A stretch of 64,000 bases of DNA from Alkalimarinus coralli (GCF_023650515.1 NZ_CP096016.1:1071001-1135000); one strand, 5' to 3'; shown: positions 36,782 to 46,674, counted from the first letter of the stretch. Notes: generated by a model from the sequence alone, not told the origin. A program made the numbers and translations.

Positions 36782-38122
36782 ATGAGTGATTTTTGGTTCG
36801 TGTCGGTTGTTTTGGTTGTTCTTACGTTTGGGTTTGTGTTGTACCCGGTGATTAAGGCTTATCGCAAGAAAGGCAGCAACAATGAGGATGCCGGGCTTGA
36901 TAGGCGTTCACAAAACATTGCCTTTTTTAAGGATAGGTTAGAGGAAATCTCTGCGGAAAAACGGGCCGGCAATTTATCTGAGTCTCAATACCAGCAGCTT
37001 AAAGGCGAACTTGAAGCAGGACTTATTTCAGATGTCGATGGGCTAAGCCACGACGAGAATAGTCGCGCTAAAACGGTAACGATCACACCTGTTGTATGGG
37101 GCGTTACTGGTTTACTGCTGCTTTCTATTCCGATCGTGAGTTATGCGCTGTATGCTAAATGGGGTTCACTAGACGGGGTTGCTCAGTACCGGGAGTGGGG
37201 TAATTCAGTTCCTGCTGTTAGCGAGGGAATGCCGCAGAAAAACATCGAAGAGTTGCTCACAGCTTTAAGGGATAAACTTGAGGCAAACCCGGATAACCCC
37301 GACGGTTGGTTTATGTTGGCACGTTCAAGCATGAATCTTGAAAAGTATGAGCAAGCATCATACGCGTTCATGCGAATGGCTGAATTGCTAGAAAAAGAGC
37401 AGCAAGACCCATCTGCAATCTATGGTTTGGCGGCTCAAGCCAAATTTTTCGCTGAACAGGGACAGATGTCAGATCAAGTAAAAAGCATATTGGATAAGGC
37501 GTTTGCTATTAACCCGGATGAAACAAATGGCTTGGGGTTATTGGGCATTGCAGCGTTTGAAAGTGGGCGCTATGAAGATGCAATAAAACACTGGGCGCGT
37601 ATTCTTGAAGTTGAGCCAGATAACCCGAGTAGAGATGCTATTGTTGCCGGGATCAATAAAGCGCGCTCAGCAATGGGGCTTCCTGCCCAGCCTGATCGGT
37701 ATCAGAGCCCAGAAAGCGAACAATTGCAGGGCCAGAAAAAAGCTACAGAGCAAAATAGTGGCGTTGAGGATGCGGGGGCGGTAGTTAACGTGTTGGTTGA
37801 GTTGGATTCTGGTTTCGCAGGGCAAGTTTCCCCTGACGATACGATTTTTATTTTTGCTAGAGCTGTCGATGGGCCTCCAATGCCACTTGCAGCAAGCCGC
37901 CAAACGGTTGCGGACTTACCGGTTCAGGTTAGCCTGAATGATGCGATGGCAATGGGGCCAATGGCTAAGCTCTCATCGGTAAAAGAAGTTAGCATTGTTG
38001 CAAGGGTCTCCAAGAGCGGGCAGCCCGGCGCTATGCCCGGAGATCTTCAGGGAATCGTGTCACCGGTGAAAGTGGGAGGCGGTGAAGTGGTTAAGATTCT
38101 TATTGATGAGAAAGTTAAGTAG
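36782..38122 (+). CDS. ccmI: CcmI, TPR apocytochrome c chaperone
   Basis: A 446-residue protein. Two membrane helices (about 3-22 and 98-120) flank a cytoplasmic loop; the periplasmic part has TPR units (about 150-300, for example PDGWFMLARSSMNLEKYEQA and LGLLGIAAFESGRYEDAIKHW). A C-terminal domain from about 335 starts VNVLVELDSGFAGQVSPDD and has IFARAVDGPPMPLA. It brings apocytochrome c to the lyase. Last gene of the operon, followed by a hairpin. Confidence 0.95.
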   Translation: MSDFWFVSVVLVVLTFGFVLYPVIKAYRKKGSNNEDAGLDRRSQNIAFFKDRLEEISAEKRAGNLSESQYQQLKGELEAGLISDVDGLSHDENSRAKTVTITPVVWGVTGLLLLSIPIVSYALYAKWGSLDGVAQYREWGNSVPAVSEGMPQKNIEELLTALRDKLEANPDNPDGWFMLARSSMNLEKYEQASYAFMRMAELLEKEQQDPSAIYGLAAQAKFFAEQGQMSDQVKSILDKAFAINPDETNGLGLLGIAAFESGRYEDAIKHWARILEVEPDNPSRDAIVAGINKARSAMGLPAQPDRYQSPESEQLQGQKKATEQNSGVEDAGAVVNVLVELDSGFAGQVSPDDTIFIFARAVDGPPMPLAASRQTVADLPVQVSLNDAMAMGPMAKLSSVKEVSIVARVSKSGQPGAMPGDLQGIVSPVKVGGGEVVKILIDEKVK

Positions 38123-38136
38123 CGGAGTTATGTTGG

Positions 38137-38163
38137 CGGTCACACAGATTAGTGTGACCGTTT
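38137..38163 (+). terminator. Hairpin after ccmI
   Basis: CGGTCACAC (38137-38145), loop AGATTA, then a perfect complement GTGTGACCG (38152-38160), followed by only TTT. It starts 15 bases after the ccmI stop. The short U-run makes it a weak intrinsic terminator, but it is well placed between convergent genes. Confidence 0.6.
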
Positions 38164-38267
38164 GAACCCATTTATATTTATAGGTGGGGGCGAGGTTGTA
38201 TAGACCGGAGACATAGGTTACACCCTATATGAGCTGGTTAATGTCCGAACTGCTGCGACAAATCCAT

Positions 38268-39017
38268 TTACTTCTTCTGAGCATCAAACGTCTGTCCGGT
38301 AACACCAACGCTGTCTTTCCCCATTAAATACAAATACGTGCTCATAATATCCTCGGGTAGAGGGTTATGAATAGGGTTCTCAGCTGGAAAAGCATGCGCC
38401 CTCATATTTGTGCGTGTCGCACCCGGGTTGATGCTGTTAACACGAATATCGTGATGTTCGTCATCAAGCTCGTCTGCAAGCACTTGCATCAGACCCTCGA
38501 CTCCAAACTTGGACACTGAGTATGCTCCCCAATAAGCCCTGCCTTTTCTTCCTACGCTGGAGGAGGTGAAAATAACCGAAGCATCATCAGATTCTCTAAG
38601 CAGAGAAATTAATGCCTGAGTCATCATAAAAGGGGCATTCAGGTTCACTTGCATTAGCTTTAGCCATTCGTCTACATCGTATTGCTCAATGGGGGTAATA
38701 CTGCCGAGCAGTGCGGCGTTATGCAGTATGCCGTCAAGGCGACCAAACTCTTTCTCAATGGTTGCAGCCATATCGTCATAATCTTTTGCGACTGCGCCCT
38801 CCAGATTCATAGGATAAATTGCTGCCTGCGGGTAACCCGCTGCTTCAATTTCATCATATACGTCTTCAAGCTTTTTTATCGTTCGGCCCAGAAGAATAAC
38901 TGTTGCGCCATGAGCCGCGAAAGTTTTAGCTGCTGCCTGGCCGATGCCAGCTCCCGCGCCTGTTACCAGAATTACTTTCCCTTTTAAAAGGTCTTTTGGG
39001 GCTTTATAGTCTTGCAT
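38268..39017 (-). CDS. SDR-family oxidoreductase, YciK-like
   Basis: A 249-residue short-chain dehydrogenase. The NAD(P) site is VTGAGAGIGQAAA (about 19-31), and the catalytic Y-K pair is in YSVSKFGVEGL with an upstream Ser in FTSSSVGRKG. The family resembles E. coli YciK, whose substrate is not settled. It is the last gene of the minus-strand group ubiG-mupP-SDR, 20 bases after the phosphatase gene. Confidence 0.87.
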   Translation of the reverse strand: MQDYKAPKDLLKGKVILVTGAGAGIGQAAAKTFAAHGATVILLGRTIKKLEDVYDEIEAAGYPQAAIYPMNLEGAVAKDYDDMAATIEKEFGRLDGILHNAALLGSITPIEQYDVDEWLKLMQVNLNAPFMMTQALISLLRESDDASVIFTSSSVGRKGRAYWGAYSVSKFGVEGLMQVLADELDDEHHDIRVNSINPGATRTNMRAHAFPAENPIHNPLPEDIMSTYLYLMGKDSVGVTGQTFDAQKK

Positions 39018-39037
39018 AATTGTTTAACCTGTTATCG

Positions 39038-39712
39038 TTAGCTGATTGCTTCAAACCATGCAGAGAGTTCGTTCCCGTGATCGATAATGAGGTCTGCGTT
39101 CCAATCATCGACTCGTTCAGGGGTATCGATGTATCCATAGCGAGCAGCGATAGTTGTCATTCCTGCTCGTCGTCCCGCCTCTATGTCGCGCTCATGATCA
39201 CCTACATATAAGGATTTGTCGGGTGAACACTTGAGCTTTTCGCAAGCAAGAAACAATGGTTCTGGATGAGGTTTAGTGTTCTCTACATCATCAGGACAGA
39301 TGGTTACACTGCAGCGCTGATCGAGATTTAGTTTTTCCAACAGGGGCAGGGTAAAGCGTGATGGCTTATTCGTTACAATGCCCCAAGGTATAGATTTTTC
39401 TTCCAGCTGTTTTAAAAATAGATCTATACCCGGAAAAAAGACAGTTTCGTCGGCTATCGAGCTTTCGTAAAGTGCCAGCAACTCGGTGTGCTTATCTGTA
39501 AACGCTTTGTCATCCTGGTCGAGGTCGAAGGCTAGCTTAATTAACGCCCGAGCACCATTTGATACTGTCGCCCGAATCAAATCAGGCTCCAGAGTACTCA
39601 TGTTGTGTCTTAGGCGTTGTTGGTTTACAACCCGGATAAAGTCGGGAGCGGTATCTAAGAGTGTCCCGTCCAGGTCAAACAAAACTGCTTGAGGAATGAA
39701 GTTTAGCGCCAC
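39038..39712 (-). CDS. mupP: HAD phosphatase, MupP/Gph-like
   Basis: A 224-residue HAD hydrolase. Motif I is FDLDGTLLDTAPD, motif II is the T in GIVTNKPSRF, and motif IV is YVGDHERDIEAG. By sequence it could be phosphoglycolate phosphatase. The position between ubiG and a YciK-like SDR is that of P. aeruginosa PA3172, shown to be MupP, the N-acetylmuramate 6-phosphate phosphatase of cell-wall recycling. I therefore favour MupP, with Gph as the alternative. Confidence 0.8.
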   Translation of the reverse strand: MALNFIPQAVLFDLDGTLLDTAPDFIRVVNQQRLRHNMSTLEPDLIRATVSNGARALIKLAFDLDQDDKAFTDKHTELLALYESSIADETVFFPGIDLFLKQLEEKSIPWGIVTNKPSRFTLPLLEKLNLDQRCSVTICPDDVENTKPHPEPLFLACEKLKCSPDKSLYVGDHERDIEAGRRAGMTTIAARYGYIDTPERVDDWNADLIIDHGNELSAWFEAIS

Positions 39713-39746
39713 TGTTTCTACCTGTTATTCAGCGATGTATAAGGGG

Positions 39747-40460
39747 TTAACTCGGCTTTACCGCATACATTAAATAATTTACATCTACATCACGACCGAG
39801 TTTGTATCGCTTGGTTATCGGGTTATATGTCATCCCGGTGATGTCATTTAGCTCAAAGCCCGCATCTCGTACGAAGCCGGCCAACTCTGATGGACGGATA
39901 AACTTTTTAAATTCGTGAGTGCCCTTAGGCAACATTTTTAGAATATGTTCCGCACCGACGATAGCAAATAGAAAGGACTTCGGGTTGCGGTTAAGCGTTG
40001 ATAGAAAGAGTTTTCCACCGGGCTTTAGCAGCTGAAAACAGGCTTTGATAACAGATGCGGGTTCAGGAACATGTTCCAGCATTTCCAGGCAGCTGACGAC
40101 ATCGTATGTACCAGCTTCCTGGCTGGCAAGCTCTTCAACCGTGATCTGTCTGTAGTTTACACTGACCCCGGACTCAAGTCCGTGTAATCGAGCGACAGCC
40201 AAGGGGGCCTCCCCCATATCTATACCATCAACATGAGCGCCGCGTTGAGATAAGCCTTCTGACAAAATGCCTCCGCCACAGCCAACATCTAATACTTTTT
40301 TGCCGGGCAGGTTGGCGCGCTCATCAATATAGTTAACACGTAGTGGGTTGATATCGTGTAACGGCTTGAACTCACTTTCTCTATCCCACCAGCGGCTGGC
40401 TAACGCTTCAAATTTTGCGATTTCGTTACTGTCTACGTTTCTGTATGCTGAGTTGCTCAT
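39747..40460 (-). CDS. ubiG: UbiG, ubiquinone biosynthesis O-methyltransferase
   Basis: A 237-residue SAM-dependent methyltransferase. The motif [18 protein letters not shown] (about 57-74) binds [23 protein letters not shown] at the start and LEHVPEP are typical of UbiG. It makes both O-methylations of ubiquinone. First of the three-gene minus-strand group; mtaD lies upstream on the same strand across a 59-base gap. Confidence 0.96.
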   Translation of the reverse strand: MSNSAYRNVDSNEIAKFEALASRWWDRESEFKPLHDINPLRVNYIDERANLPGKKVLDVGCGGGILSEGLSQRGAHVDGIDMGEAPLAVARLHGLESGVSVNYRQITVEELASQEAGTYDVVSCLEMLEHVPEPASVIKACFQLLKPGGKLFLSTLNRNPKSFLFAIVGAEHILKMLPKGTHEFKKFIRPSELAGFVRDAGFELNDITGMTYNPITKRYKLGRDVDVNYLMYAVKPS

Positions 40461-40519
40461 GGTGATCTAACCTTAATACGTGTTAATTTTTGCTGCGACT
40501 GTAATGCGATATAGCTCGG

Positions 40520-41875
40520 TTAATTGGCCGCATCAGCCGCTTTAATTTTTTCTGCCCATTTTCTCACCCGCTCCGTTAAATGCAGCGTGTCTATCATCGA
40601 AAGCTGGCGGTTGTTCATATGTATCTCCCCACCAATCCAACTGTGAGTCACTTGATGGCTATTGGTGGCGTACACGATGTGAGATAAAGGGTCATAAACA
40701 GGCTGGCAATCGATAGAGCCAAGATCGACCGCGATAATATCGGCCAGTTTACCGACCTCCAGCGAGCCTATTTTGTCCTCTAGCCCCATTGATTTAGCGC
40801 CATTAATTGTTGCCATTTCTAATGCTTGGTGCGCATTAACCGCTGAGGCATCGCTGGAAACAGCTTTGCCTATTAATGCGGCTGTTTTCATCTCTCCAAG
40901 CAGGTCAAGGTCATTATTGCTGGCGGCACCATCAGTGCCCAACGCAACATTGATACCTGATTTTAATAACTTATCAACCGGAGAAAAGCCACTGGCTAGT
41001 TTCAAGTTGGACTCAGGACAGTGAATAACATGGGCTTTGCTTTCGGCCAGCAGGGCAATATCGTCATCATTGAGCTGAGTCATATGCACACACTGCAAGG
41101 AAGGCGATAGCAACCCTAAGTTGGCGAGCCGTTGTAGCGGTCTCATACCTGTTTTTTCTATTGACTCCTGAACCTCGAAAGCCGTTTCATGCAAATGAAT
41201 TTGTATCTGGGCATTAAGTTGCTCTGCCAGTGTTGCAATCTGCTTCAAAGGCGCATCTGAAACAGTGTAGGGTGCGTGAGGCCCAAAGGCGACAGTTACA
41301 TAATCACTGTTTCGGTATTGGTTAAACAGTTCAATTCCCTTGTGGATGTAGTCATCTGCGTTTTGAGCCCAGGCAGTAGGAAAATCTAACACTGGAAAGC
41401 ATATCTGGGTACGTATTTTGTGTTCCGTTGCAACTTTGGCACTGATATTGGGGAAAAAGTACATATCGCTGTAACAGGTTGTACCACTTCTTATCATTTC
41501 TGCGATGGCCAACAAGGTGCCATCAGCAACAAAATCTTCATTAACCCACTTCGCTTCGGCGGGCCAGATGTGGTCGTTCAACCACTCCATCAGAGGAAGG
41601 TCATCAGCCAGCCCCCTGAATAGGCTCATCGCACTATGGCCGTGGGCGTTTATCAGGCCTGGCAGAACCGCATGGGTGTTTAGTTCGAATGTCTCATTGG
41701 CAGTGTATTTTGCAGCGGCATTTTCGCAGGGAAGTATATCTATTATTTTGTGCCCGGATATGACCAGACTGTGGTTTTCAAGAACCGTGTTCCGAGGGGT
41801 CACAGGAATCACCCAACGGGCGTTTATTATGGTGTCTACTGATTGATTATTAAGCATAAAAACTGTGAGGGGCAT
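40520..41875 (-). CDS. mtaD: MtaD, methylthioadenosine deaminase (TRZ/ATZ amidohydrolase)
   Basis: About 451 residues. The metal-binding amidohydrolase motifs are GLINAHGHSAMSLFRG, the HLHE of QIHLHETAFE, a later His in CVHMTQ and LGTDGAASNNDLD. The family includes 5'-methylthioadenosine/S-adenosylhomocysteine deaminase. It is divergent from mtnA, the next step in methylthioadenosine salvage, as in Pseudomonas (PA3170/PA3169), which supports the substrate. ATG 41875 or ATG 41857 could be the start; neither has a clear ribosome site. Confidence 0.87.
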   Translation of the reverse strand: MPLTVFMLNNQSVDTIINARWVIPVTPRNTVLENHSLVISGHKIIDILPCENAAAKYTANETFELNTHAVLPGLINAHGHSAMSLFRGLADDLPLMEWLNDHIWPAEAKWVNEDFVADGTLLAIAEMIRSGTTCYSDMYFFPNISAKVATEHKIRTQICFPVLDFPTAWAQNADDYIHKGIELFNQYRNSDYVTVAFGPHAPYTVSDAPLKQIATLAEQLNAQIQIHLHETAFEVQESIEKTGMRPLQRLANLGLLSPSLQCVHMTQLNDDDIALLAESKAHVIHCPESNLKLASGFSPVDKLLKSGINVALGTDGAASNNDLDLLGEMKTAALIGKAVSSDASAVNAHQALEMATINGAKSMGLEDKIGSLEVGKLADIIAVDLGSIDCQPVYDPLSHIVYATNSHQVTHSWIGGEIHMNNRQLSMIDTLHLTERVRKWAEKIKAADAAN

Positions 41876-42049
41876 CCGGTTACATTTTTAATCAGTATAC
41901 CTTGAATGAGGGTATCTGTCTTATGGCTTTAAGACAGATTTTTGTTCAGCACAAGAATTAGGTTTGTTTTTGTATTAATCGTTCTATTACCGCGCTATTC
42001 CCCGTAAACTACGCTCAGCCAAATGTATTAGCAGTTGTAGAGGTGTTTG

Positions 42050-43096
42050 ATGAGTCCCGGTGTTGAAGCGATAAGGTGGCAGGATGGTCGGCTAGAGTTG
42101 CTGGATCAACGTGTGTTGCCTGGTCAGGAGTTGTACATTCCATGCCACACTTCAAGTGAAGTAGCAGACGCCATAATACAGATGGTTGTTAGAGGGGCAC
42201 CGGCTATTGGTGTTTGCGCCGCCTATGGTGTGGTATTGGCCGGCAGTGCTGCTTATACACTTCATCAGGACAAATGGAAGGAACATGTTGCCACAGCGAT
42301 AGCAGAGCTTGCCAATTCGCGCCCAACGGCGGTAAATCTGTTTTGGGCGCTAGACCGAATGGAAAAGTTAATTGTTACGCTGCCTGATAGCGAGAACCCA
42401 TTTGAGGCGTTAAATAGTGAGTCGAAGAAAATCCACCTTGAAGATATTGCCGCAAACAAGAAGATGGGGAAGTTAGGCGCTGAACTAATGGCGGAGTCCG
42501 CTTCCCCGTTTGCCGTCCTAACTCACTGCAATACAGGCTCGCTTGCAACAGGTGGTTTTGGCACCGCGTTAGGTGTCATAAGGCAGGGATGGAATGAAGG
42601 TATTATAAACCATGTTTATGCCGATGAGACTCGGCCTTGGCTTCAAGGGGCTCGCCTAACGGCATGGGAGCTTGAGAGGGAGGGCATCCCGGTTTCATTA
42701 AATGCAGACTCAGCAGCCGCTCATATTATGAAGCAGGGGGATGTGAAGTGGGTTGTAGTCGGGGCTGATAGAATAACCGCTAATGGCGATGTAGCAAATA
42801 AAATAGGAACCTATAGCCTGGCGGTTCTGGCTCGCTTTCATGGTATTAAATTTATGGTTGTTGCGCCTTCCAGTACAGTAGACTTATCGCTGACCTCAGG
42901 GGACTTAATTCCTATTGAAGAGAGAGCGGGAGAAGAGGTTACGTGTATAAAGGAGTACCAATTGGCACCGGACAATGTAGGTGCATTTAACCCTGTTTTT
43001 GATGTTACGCCCGCCGACCTGATCGATGCGATAGTGACAGAGCAGGGCGTGGTGCTAAAACCTACTACGGAAAAAATGAACGCGTTATTAGGCTGA
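42050..43096 (+). CDS. mtnA: MtnA, methylthioribose-1-phosphate isomerase
   Basis: A 348-residue enzyme of methionine salvage that turns 5-methylthioribose 1-phosphate into the ribulose form. It has [13 protein letters not shown], the catalytic Cys in [31 protein letters not shown], and the catalytic Asp in [23 protein letters not shown] 42050 is 6 bases after AGAGG. The divergent mtaD supplies a salvage route through methylthioinosine. Confidence 0.95.
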   Translation: MSPGVEAIRWQDGRLELLDQRVLPGQELYIPCHTSSEVADAIIQMVVRGAPAIGVCAAYGVVLAGSAAYTLHQDKWKEHVATAIAELANSRPTAVNLFWALDRMEKLIVTLPDSENPFEALNSESKKIHLEDIAANKKMGKLGAELMAESASPFAVLTHCNTGSLATGGFGTALGVIRQGWNEGIINHVYADETRPWLQGARLTAWELEREGIPVSLNADSAAAHIMKQGDVKWVVVGADRITANGDVANKIGTYSLAVLARFHGIKFMVVAPSSTVDLSLTSGDLIPIEERAGEEVTCIKEYQLAPDNVGAFNPVFDVTPADLIDAIVTEQGVVLKPTTEKMNALLG

Positions 43097-43120
43097 AAAC
43101 AACATAGACGAGTGTAGTTA

Positions 43121-43414
43121 ATGAATATATTGAATGAAGATGAGCAAACCCAAAGCGCAATCGAGATTAAGCCCAAAGGCAAAATGCAAAAAGTAGCACT
43201 ATACGCCGCCTATATCAGCTATATACTAGCGGCAATCAGTGGTATTTTTTTGTACATTAAGACGCAGGAATTAGGTGGAACCGACCCGATTACGGCAAGT
43301 TTTTTAGCCTCATTTTTCTTTTTTATCTTTACTGGCTTTTCATTAATGATTATGGCTAAGGCAAATCTGCCCAGCCTCAAATTTGACCAGCCTGAACATA
43401 AAAAACCTAAATAG
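43121..43414 (+). CDS. Small membrane protein of unknown function
   Basis: A 97-residue protein with two predicted membrane helices (about 26-46 and 60-80, FLASFFFFIFTGFSLMIMA) and charged ends. The N-terminus is acidic, the C-terminus lysine-rich. I do not recognise a family. It starts 24 bases after mtnA with a weak ribosome site and ends before a bidirectional terminator, so it is probably co-transcribed with mtnA. Confidence 0.7.
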   Translation: MNILNEDEQTQSAIEIKPKGKMQKVALYAAYISYILAAISGIFLYIKTQELGGTDPITASFLASFFFFIFTGFSLMIMAKANLPSLKFDQPEHKKPK

Positions 43415-43436
43415 TATTTGTGCTGACCTGTTTGTT

Positions 43437-43463
43437 AAAAGAGCCTTAAGTACGGGCTCTTTT
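43437..43463. terminator. Bidirectional terminator between convergent genes
   Basis: AAAAGAGCC (43437-43445), loop TTAAGTAC plus one G, then GGCTCTTTT (43455-43463). T-runs follow the stem on both strands. It lies between the small membrane protein gene (+) and the HTH protein gene (-) and touches the stop codon of the latter. Confidence 0.85.
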
Positions 43464-44322
43464 ACTTTTCTTGCCGCTTGTTTTTAGATGACTTTTTGCT
43501 GTTATCTGGTTTCTTTTTGTTTGGCTTATCCTCACTCTCTTCAAATTCGACATTCTCCTGTTCTGCTATGAAGTGCAGAGACATATCAAATGCTTTTTGA
43601 GTGAACTCCAGCACTTTTCGGTAGCCATCGTCGGATAGCTTTCTGGCCTCATCATGAGCACGGAATATATTGATAAACTGTCGCTCTCTCTCATATTGAA
43701 GAGGCAGTCGTCCAAGCCCCCAGTCGCTTAAAATTTTCCATATTTCCGGGTTATAGGTGCGAGTATATTTGATGATGAAGGGAATAGGGTCGTTACGCGC
43801 CAGTAGCGCAGAAAGTCTTAAAATGAGCTCAAAAGAGAGGGTTGCTGTACCGTTTTCTGCTGCCTCAAGAATTGACTTGTCTTTAAGGTTAAGGGCTTCG
43901 TTGACCTCGGATATGGTAAGGCCTGCTACCTCTCGTAAGTCTTTTAGAGATTGGCCCGCTGCCAGCATTAACTTTAGTTGGTCTTGAGAGTGTATAAGTG
44001 CTTTGCCTACCTTGAAGGATGTCTGAGTCGTGCGCTTGGCAAACTTAAATGCTGAAGAGGTAAGCCCGCTGAGCCTGTCGATAAGGGTCTCATCATCGAT
44101 CTCATCGTCTATAATAGGCTCTCGTCTGGTTCGGCTTTCTTGCTTGCTTTTTATTGCCTCATCTTCCGAATCATCTTCGCTGTTTCCTGTGCCCTCATCA
44201 GGTGTGGGTTTATACGCTTGATCAGGAATACTGGCACCATGATCGACTTCTTCTGAGTCGTTGAAAGAGTCTTCCAGAAACTCTTCAAGCGCATTATGCT
44301 TTTCATGGTTATCCTGTTTCAT
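43462..44322 (-). CDS. HTH-domain protein with disordered ends
   Basis: A 286-residue protein. The first ~105 residues are acidic and low-complexity. The middle (about 118-178) reads as an XRE-like helix-turn-helix: SLKDLREVAGLTISEVNEAL, then SILEAAENGTATLSFELILRLSAL. A helical domain follows (TRTYNPEIWKILSDWGLGRL, then RERQFINIFRAHDEARKLSD), and a lysine-rich tail ends it. There is no membrane segment. Similar proteins occur in marine gammaproteobacteria without known function, to my recollection. It might be a DNA-binding regulator; the target is unknown. Confidence 0.75.
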   Translation of the reverse strand: MKQDNHEKHNALEEFLEDSFNDSEEVDHGASIPDQAYKPTPDEGTGNSEDDSEDEAIKSKQESRTRREPIIDDEIDDETLIDRLSGLTSSAFKFAKRTTQTSFKVGKALIHSQDQLKLMLAAGQSLKDLREVAGLTISEVNEALNLKDKSILEAAENGTATLSFELILRLSALLARNDPIPFIIKYTRTYNPEIWKILSDWGLGRLPLQYERERQFINIFRAHDEARKLSDDGYRKVLEFTQKAFDMSLHFIAEQENVEFEESEDKPNKKKPDNSKKSSKNKRQEK

Positions 44323-44443
44323 GAGCTTTAATCCTTTTAATGACCAGTTGTGTGGATTGACATGTCGAAATCGAAAGAAGCCTGTGACTACTGGTTAGTT
44401 TAGCCTGTAAGATGGGAGTGTGGGTAGGTTAGGGTGTCAATTT

Positions 44444-44498
44444 GCTCCCGAGCTACATTTGATGGATGTAATTATCTATCATGCACTCGCTCGGGAGC
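44444..44498. repeat. Inverted repeat downstream of prc
   Basis: GCTCCCGAGC (44444-44453) and GCTCGGGAGC (44489-44498) are perfect complements separated by 35 bases, which contain a smaller TACAT...ATGTA stem. It lies 22 bases after the prc stop on the minus strand. It could be a transcript-end stem, but there is no T-run. Confidence 0.7.
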
Positions 44499-44520
44499 CG
44501 TCGTATTATTGAAGAGCGTG

Positions 44521-46674
44521 TTACCTAAGTGTATAACTTACGTTTTCGCCACTGTTTGCAACGCGCTGGTTGAATTCTATTAAATCCAGTATGACCTCAG
44601 CGCTCTCTTTTGCTATGAAATCAAGCTCTTTATCTTTTTCAGGGTTGGCGGCTAGTTGGTCATCGTGCTCTTCTTTTTCCTCTATTGATTTAAATGGCTT
44701 CTCGCCCTTTATTGCACGGCTTTTGTTGACCAGTTCAAGTTGCTTTTGATCAAGCTCGGTCTTCAATTTAGTTCTTTCTGCTTCATTGAGTGACAGCGTT
44801 GTGGCTGCTCGTCTTTCATTTAAAAATTCGATCTGTTCGAGCAGTAACTTATACTCTTCGGTCGCGTTAAAGCGCTGCTCATGTCGCGCTTTCAGCTGGC
44901 TGAGAACATCCGAGGTTGAGGTATATTTGGTATGTTCGACTGGGTCAATAGCATCCCATGGTAGCGCCTCTGGTAGTGCATCTTCACCAATTTCAGTCTT
45001 ATCGATGGTCGAGGGTAACTCTATATCGGGTATAACACCTTTATGCTGTGTACTTGCGCCGGATACTCGATAAAATTTCGCTTGGGTTATTTTTATTTGG
45101 CCGTGGTTGAGTGAACGAACAGACTGAACCGTGCCTTTGCCGAACGTTTGGCTACCCATAACGACTCCGCGGCCGTAATCCTGAATGGCGCCAGCAAAAA
45201 TTTCAGAGGCTGAAGCGCTCATTCTATTCACCAAAACAACTAATGGCCCGCCGTATACCAGCTCGGGGTCTGGGTCTTTTAATACGTCAACGCCACGGCT
45301 ATTTCTAATTTGCACTGTTGGGCCTTCTTCAATGAATAGGCCTGTCAGCATGTTTGCTTCCTGAAGTGACCCGCCGCCGTTGTTGCGCAGGTCGACCACC
45401 AAGCCGTCAATTCCTTCTTGCTCAAGCTCCTTAAGAAGTTTTTTAACATCGCGGGTGGTGCTTTTGTAGTTTGGATCACCCTCCTGCATGGCTTTAAAGT
45501 CAGCATAGAAGGCCGGGATCTCAATAATTCCAATACGATGTTTTTGGCCGTTCTTCTCAACTTCCATCACCTGGCTTTGTGCGGCTTGCTCTTCAAGCTT
45601 AACCTTGTCCCGTACGATATTAATGATCTTGGTCTGGTTTTCGTCTTTGTTACCGGCTGGGATAACTTCTAACCGAACAATAGAGTGCTTGGGGCCTCTG
45701 ATCAGGTCGACAACCTCATCAAGCCTCCAACCGACAACATCTACAATTTCACCTTCTTTACCCTGGCCGACGCCCACAATACGATCCGCAGGTCGCAGCT
45801 GACCTTGCTTATCAGCAGGTCCGGCCGGTACCATCCGAAGTACTTTAGTGTACTCATTGTCACTTTGTAACACTGCACCAATCCCTTCCAGAGAGAGGCT
45901 CATGTTGATATTGAAGTTTTCTGATGTGCGAGGTGAAAAATAGGTTGTATGAGGGTCGTAAACACCGGTAAATGCATTCATGTAGGCTTGGAATGCATCT
46001 TCACTTCGGGTTTGTAAGACCCTGTTTAATTGGCTTTCGTATCGGGTTTTTAAGGTTTTTAATATTTCTTTGTCTGTTTTACCGCTTAATTTTAATGAAA
46101 GTACTGCACTTTTGAGTCGTTTTCGCCATAGGTCGTCCATCTCTTCCTTGGTGGTTAGCCATGGGCTGTCTTTACGATCTGTTAGCAGTGATTCGTTCTT
46201 TTCAAAATCGAGTTTGTCTATGCCTGTATCCAGCATGGTTAAAAGATACCTGAGACGCTCTATTACCCGCTGCTCATAGGTGTTGTAGATGTTGAAGCCT
46301 GGCGAAAGTTGGCCTGTTTTTAGTGCTCCATCCAAACGGAAACGGTAGGGCTCAAAACTTTCTATATCGCTGGCGAGAAAGTAAATGCGCTGACTGTCTA
46401 AACTATCTAAGTACTTATTGAATATGCGCTCAGACAGGTTTCGGTCAATCGGCTGCTTGCGGTAGTGAGATAGCAGTAGTTGCCTGGAGACATGAATACT
46501 GGCTGCCTGTTGCTCTTTATCGGGCATTAGAGGCTGGAAGTCATCGGTGTTTGTTGCCAACGCAAAAGCAGAACCGCTGGTCAGCAATGAGGTAAATGCC
46601 AATGCGCTAACTAGAAAAGTGGTACGTAAGCTATGTGAAGGGAAAAAGCGGTAATCTGTCTTTTTTGTCATCAT
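44521..46674 (-). CDS. prc: Prc/Tsp, tail-specific periplasmic protease
   Basis: A 717-residue S41-family protease. The signal peptide lies near 16-38 (TTFLVSALAFTSLLTSGSAF). A helical N-terminal domain is followed by a PDZ domain (about 255-340, SLEGIGAVLQ...GPADKQGQLRPADRIVGVG) and the catalytic core with VDLRNNGGGS, the Ser in MSASASEIFAG and the Lys in QTFGKGTVQS. A DUF3340-type C-terminus ends it. It degrades proteins by their C-termini and processes cell-wall enzymes. Start at ATG 46674 or the next ATG. Confidence 0.96.
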   Translation of the reverse strand: MMTKKTDYRFFPSHSLRTTFLVSALAFTSLLTSGSAFALATNTDDFQPLMPDKEQQAASIHVSRQLLLSHYRKQPIDRNLSERIFNKYLDSLDSQRIYFLASDIESFEPYRFRLDGALKTGQLSPGFNIYNTYEQRVIERLRYLLTMLDTGIDKLDFEKNESLLTDRKDSPWLTTKEEMDDLWRKRLKSAVLSLKLSGKTDKEILKTLKTRYESQLNRVLQTRSEDAFQAYMNAFTGVYDPHTTYFSPRTSENFNINMSLSLEGIGAVLQSDNEYTKVLRMVPAGPADKQGQLRPADRIVGVGQGKEGEIVDVVGWRLDEVVDLIRGPKHSIVRLEVIPAGNKDENQTKIINIVRDKVKLEEQAAQSQVMEVEKNGQKHRIGIIEIPAFYADFKAMQEGDPNYKSTTRDVKKLLKELEQEGIDGLVVDLRNNGGGSLQEANMLTGLFIEEGPTVQIRNSRGVDVLKDPDPELVYGGPLVVLVNRMSASASEIFAGAIQDYGRGVVMGSQTFGKGTVQSVRSLNHGQIKITQAKFYRVSGASTQHKGVIPDIELPSTIDKTEIGEDALPEALPWDAIDPVEHTKYTSTSDVLSQLKARHEQRFNATEEYKLLLEQIEFLNERRAATTLSLNEAERTKLKTELDQKQLELVNKSRAIKGEKPFKSIEEKEEHDDQLAANPEKDKELDFIAKESAEVILDLIEFNQRVANSGENVSYTLR

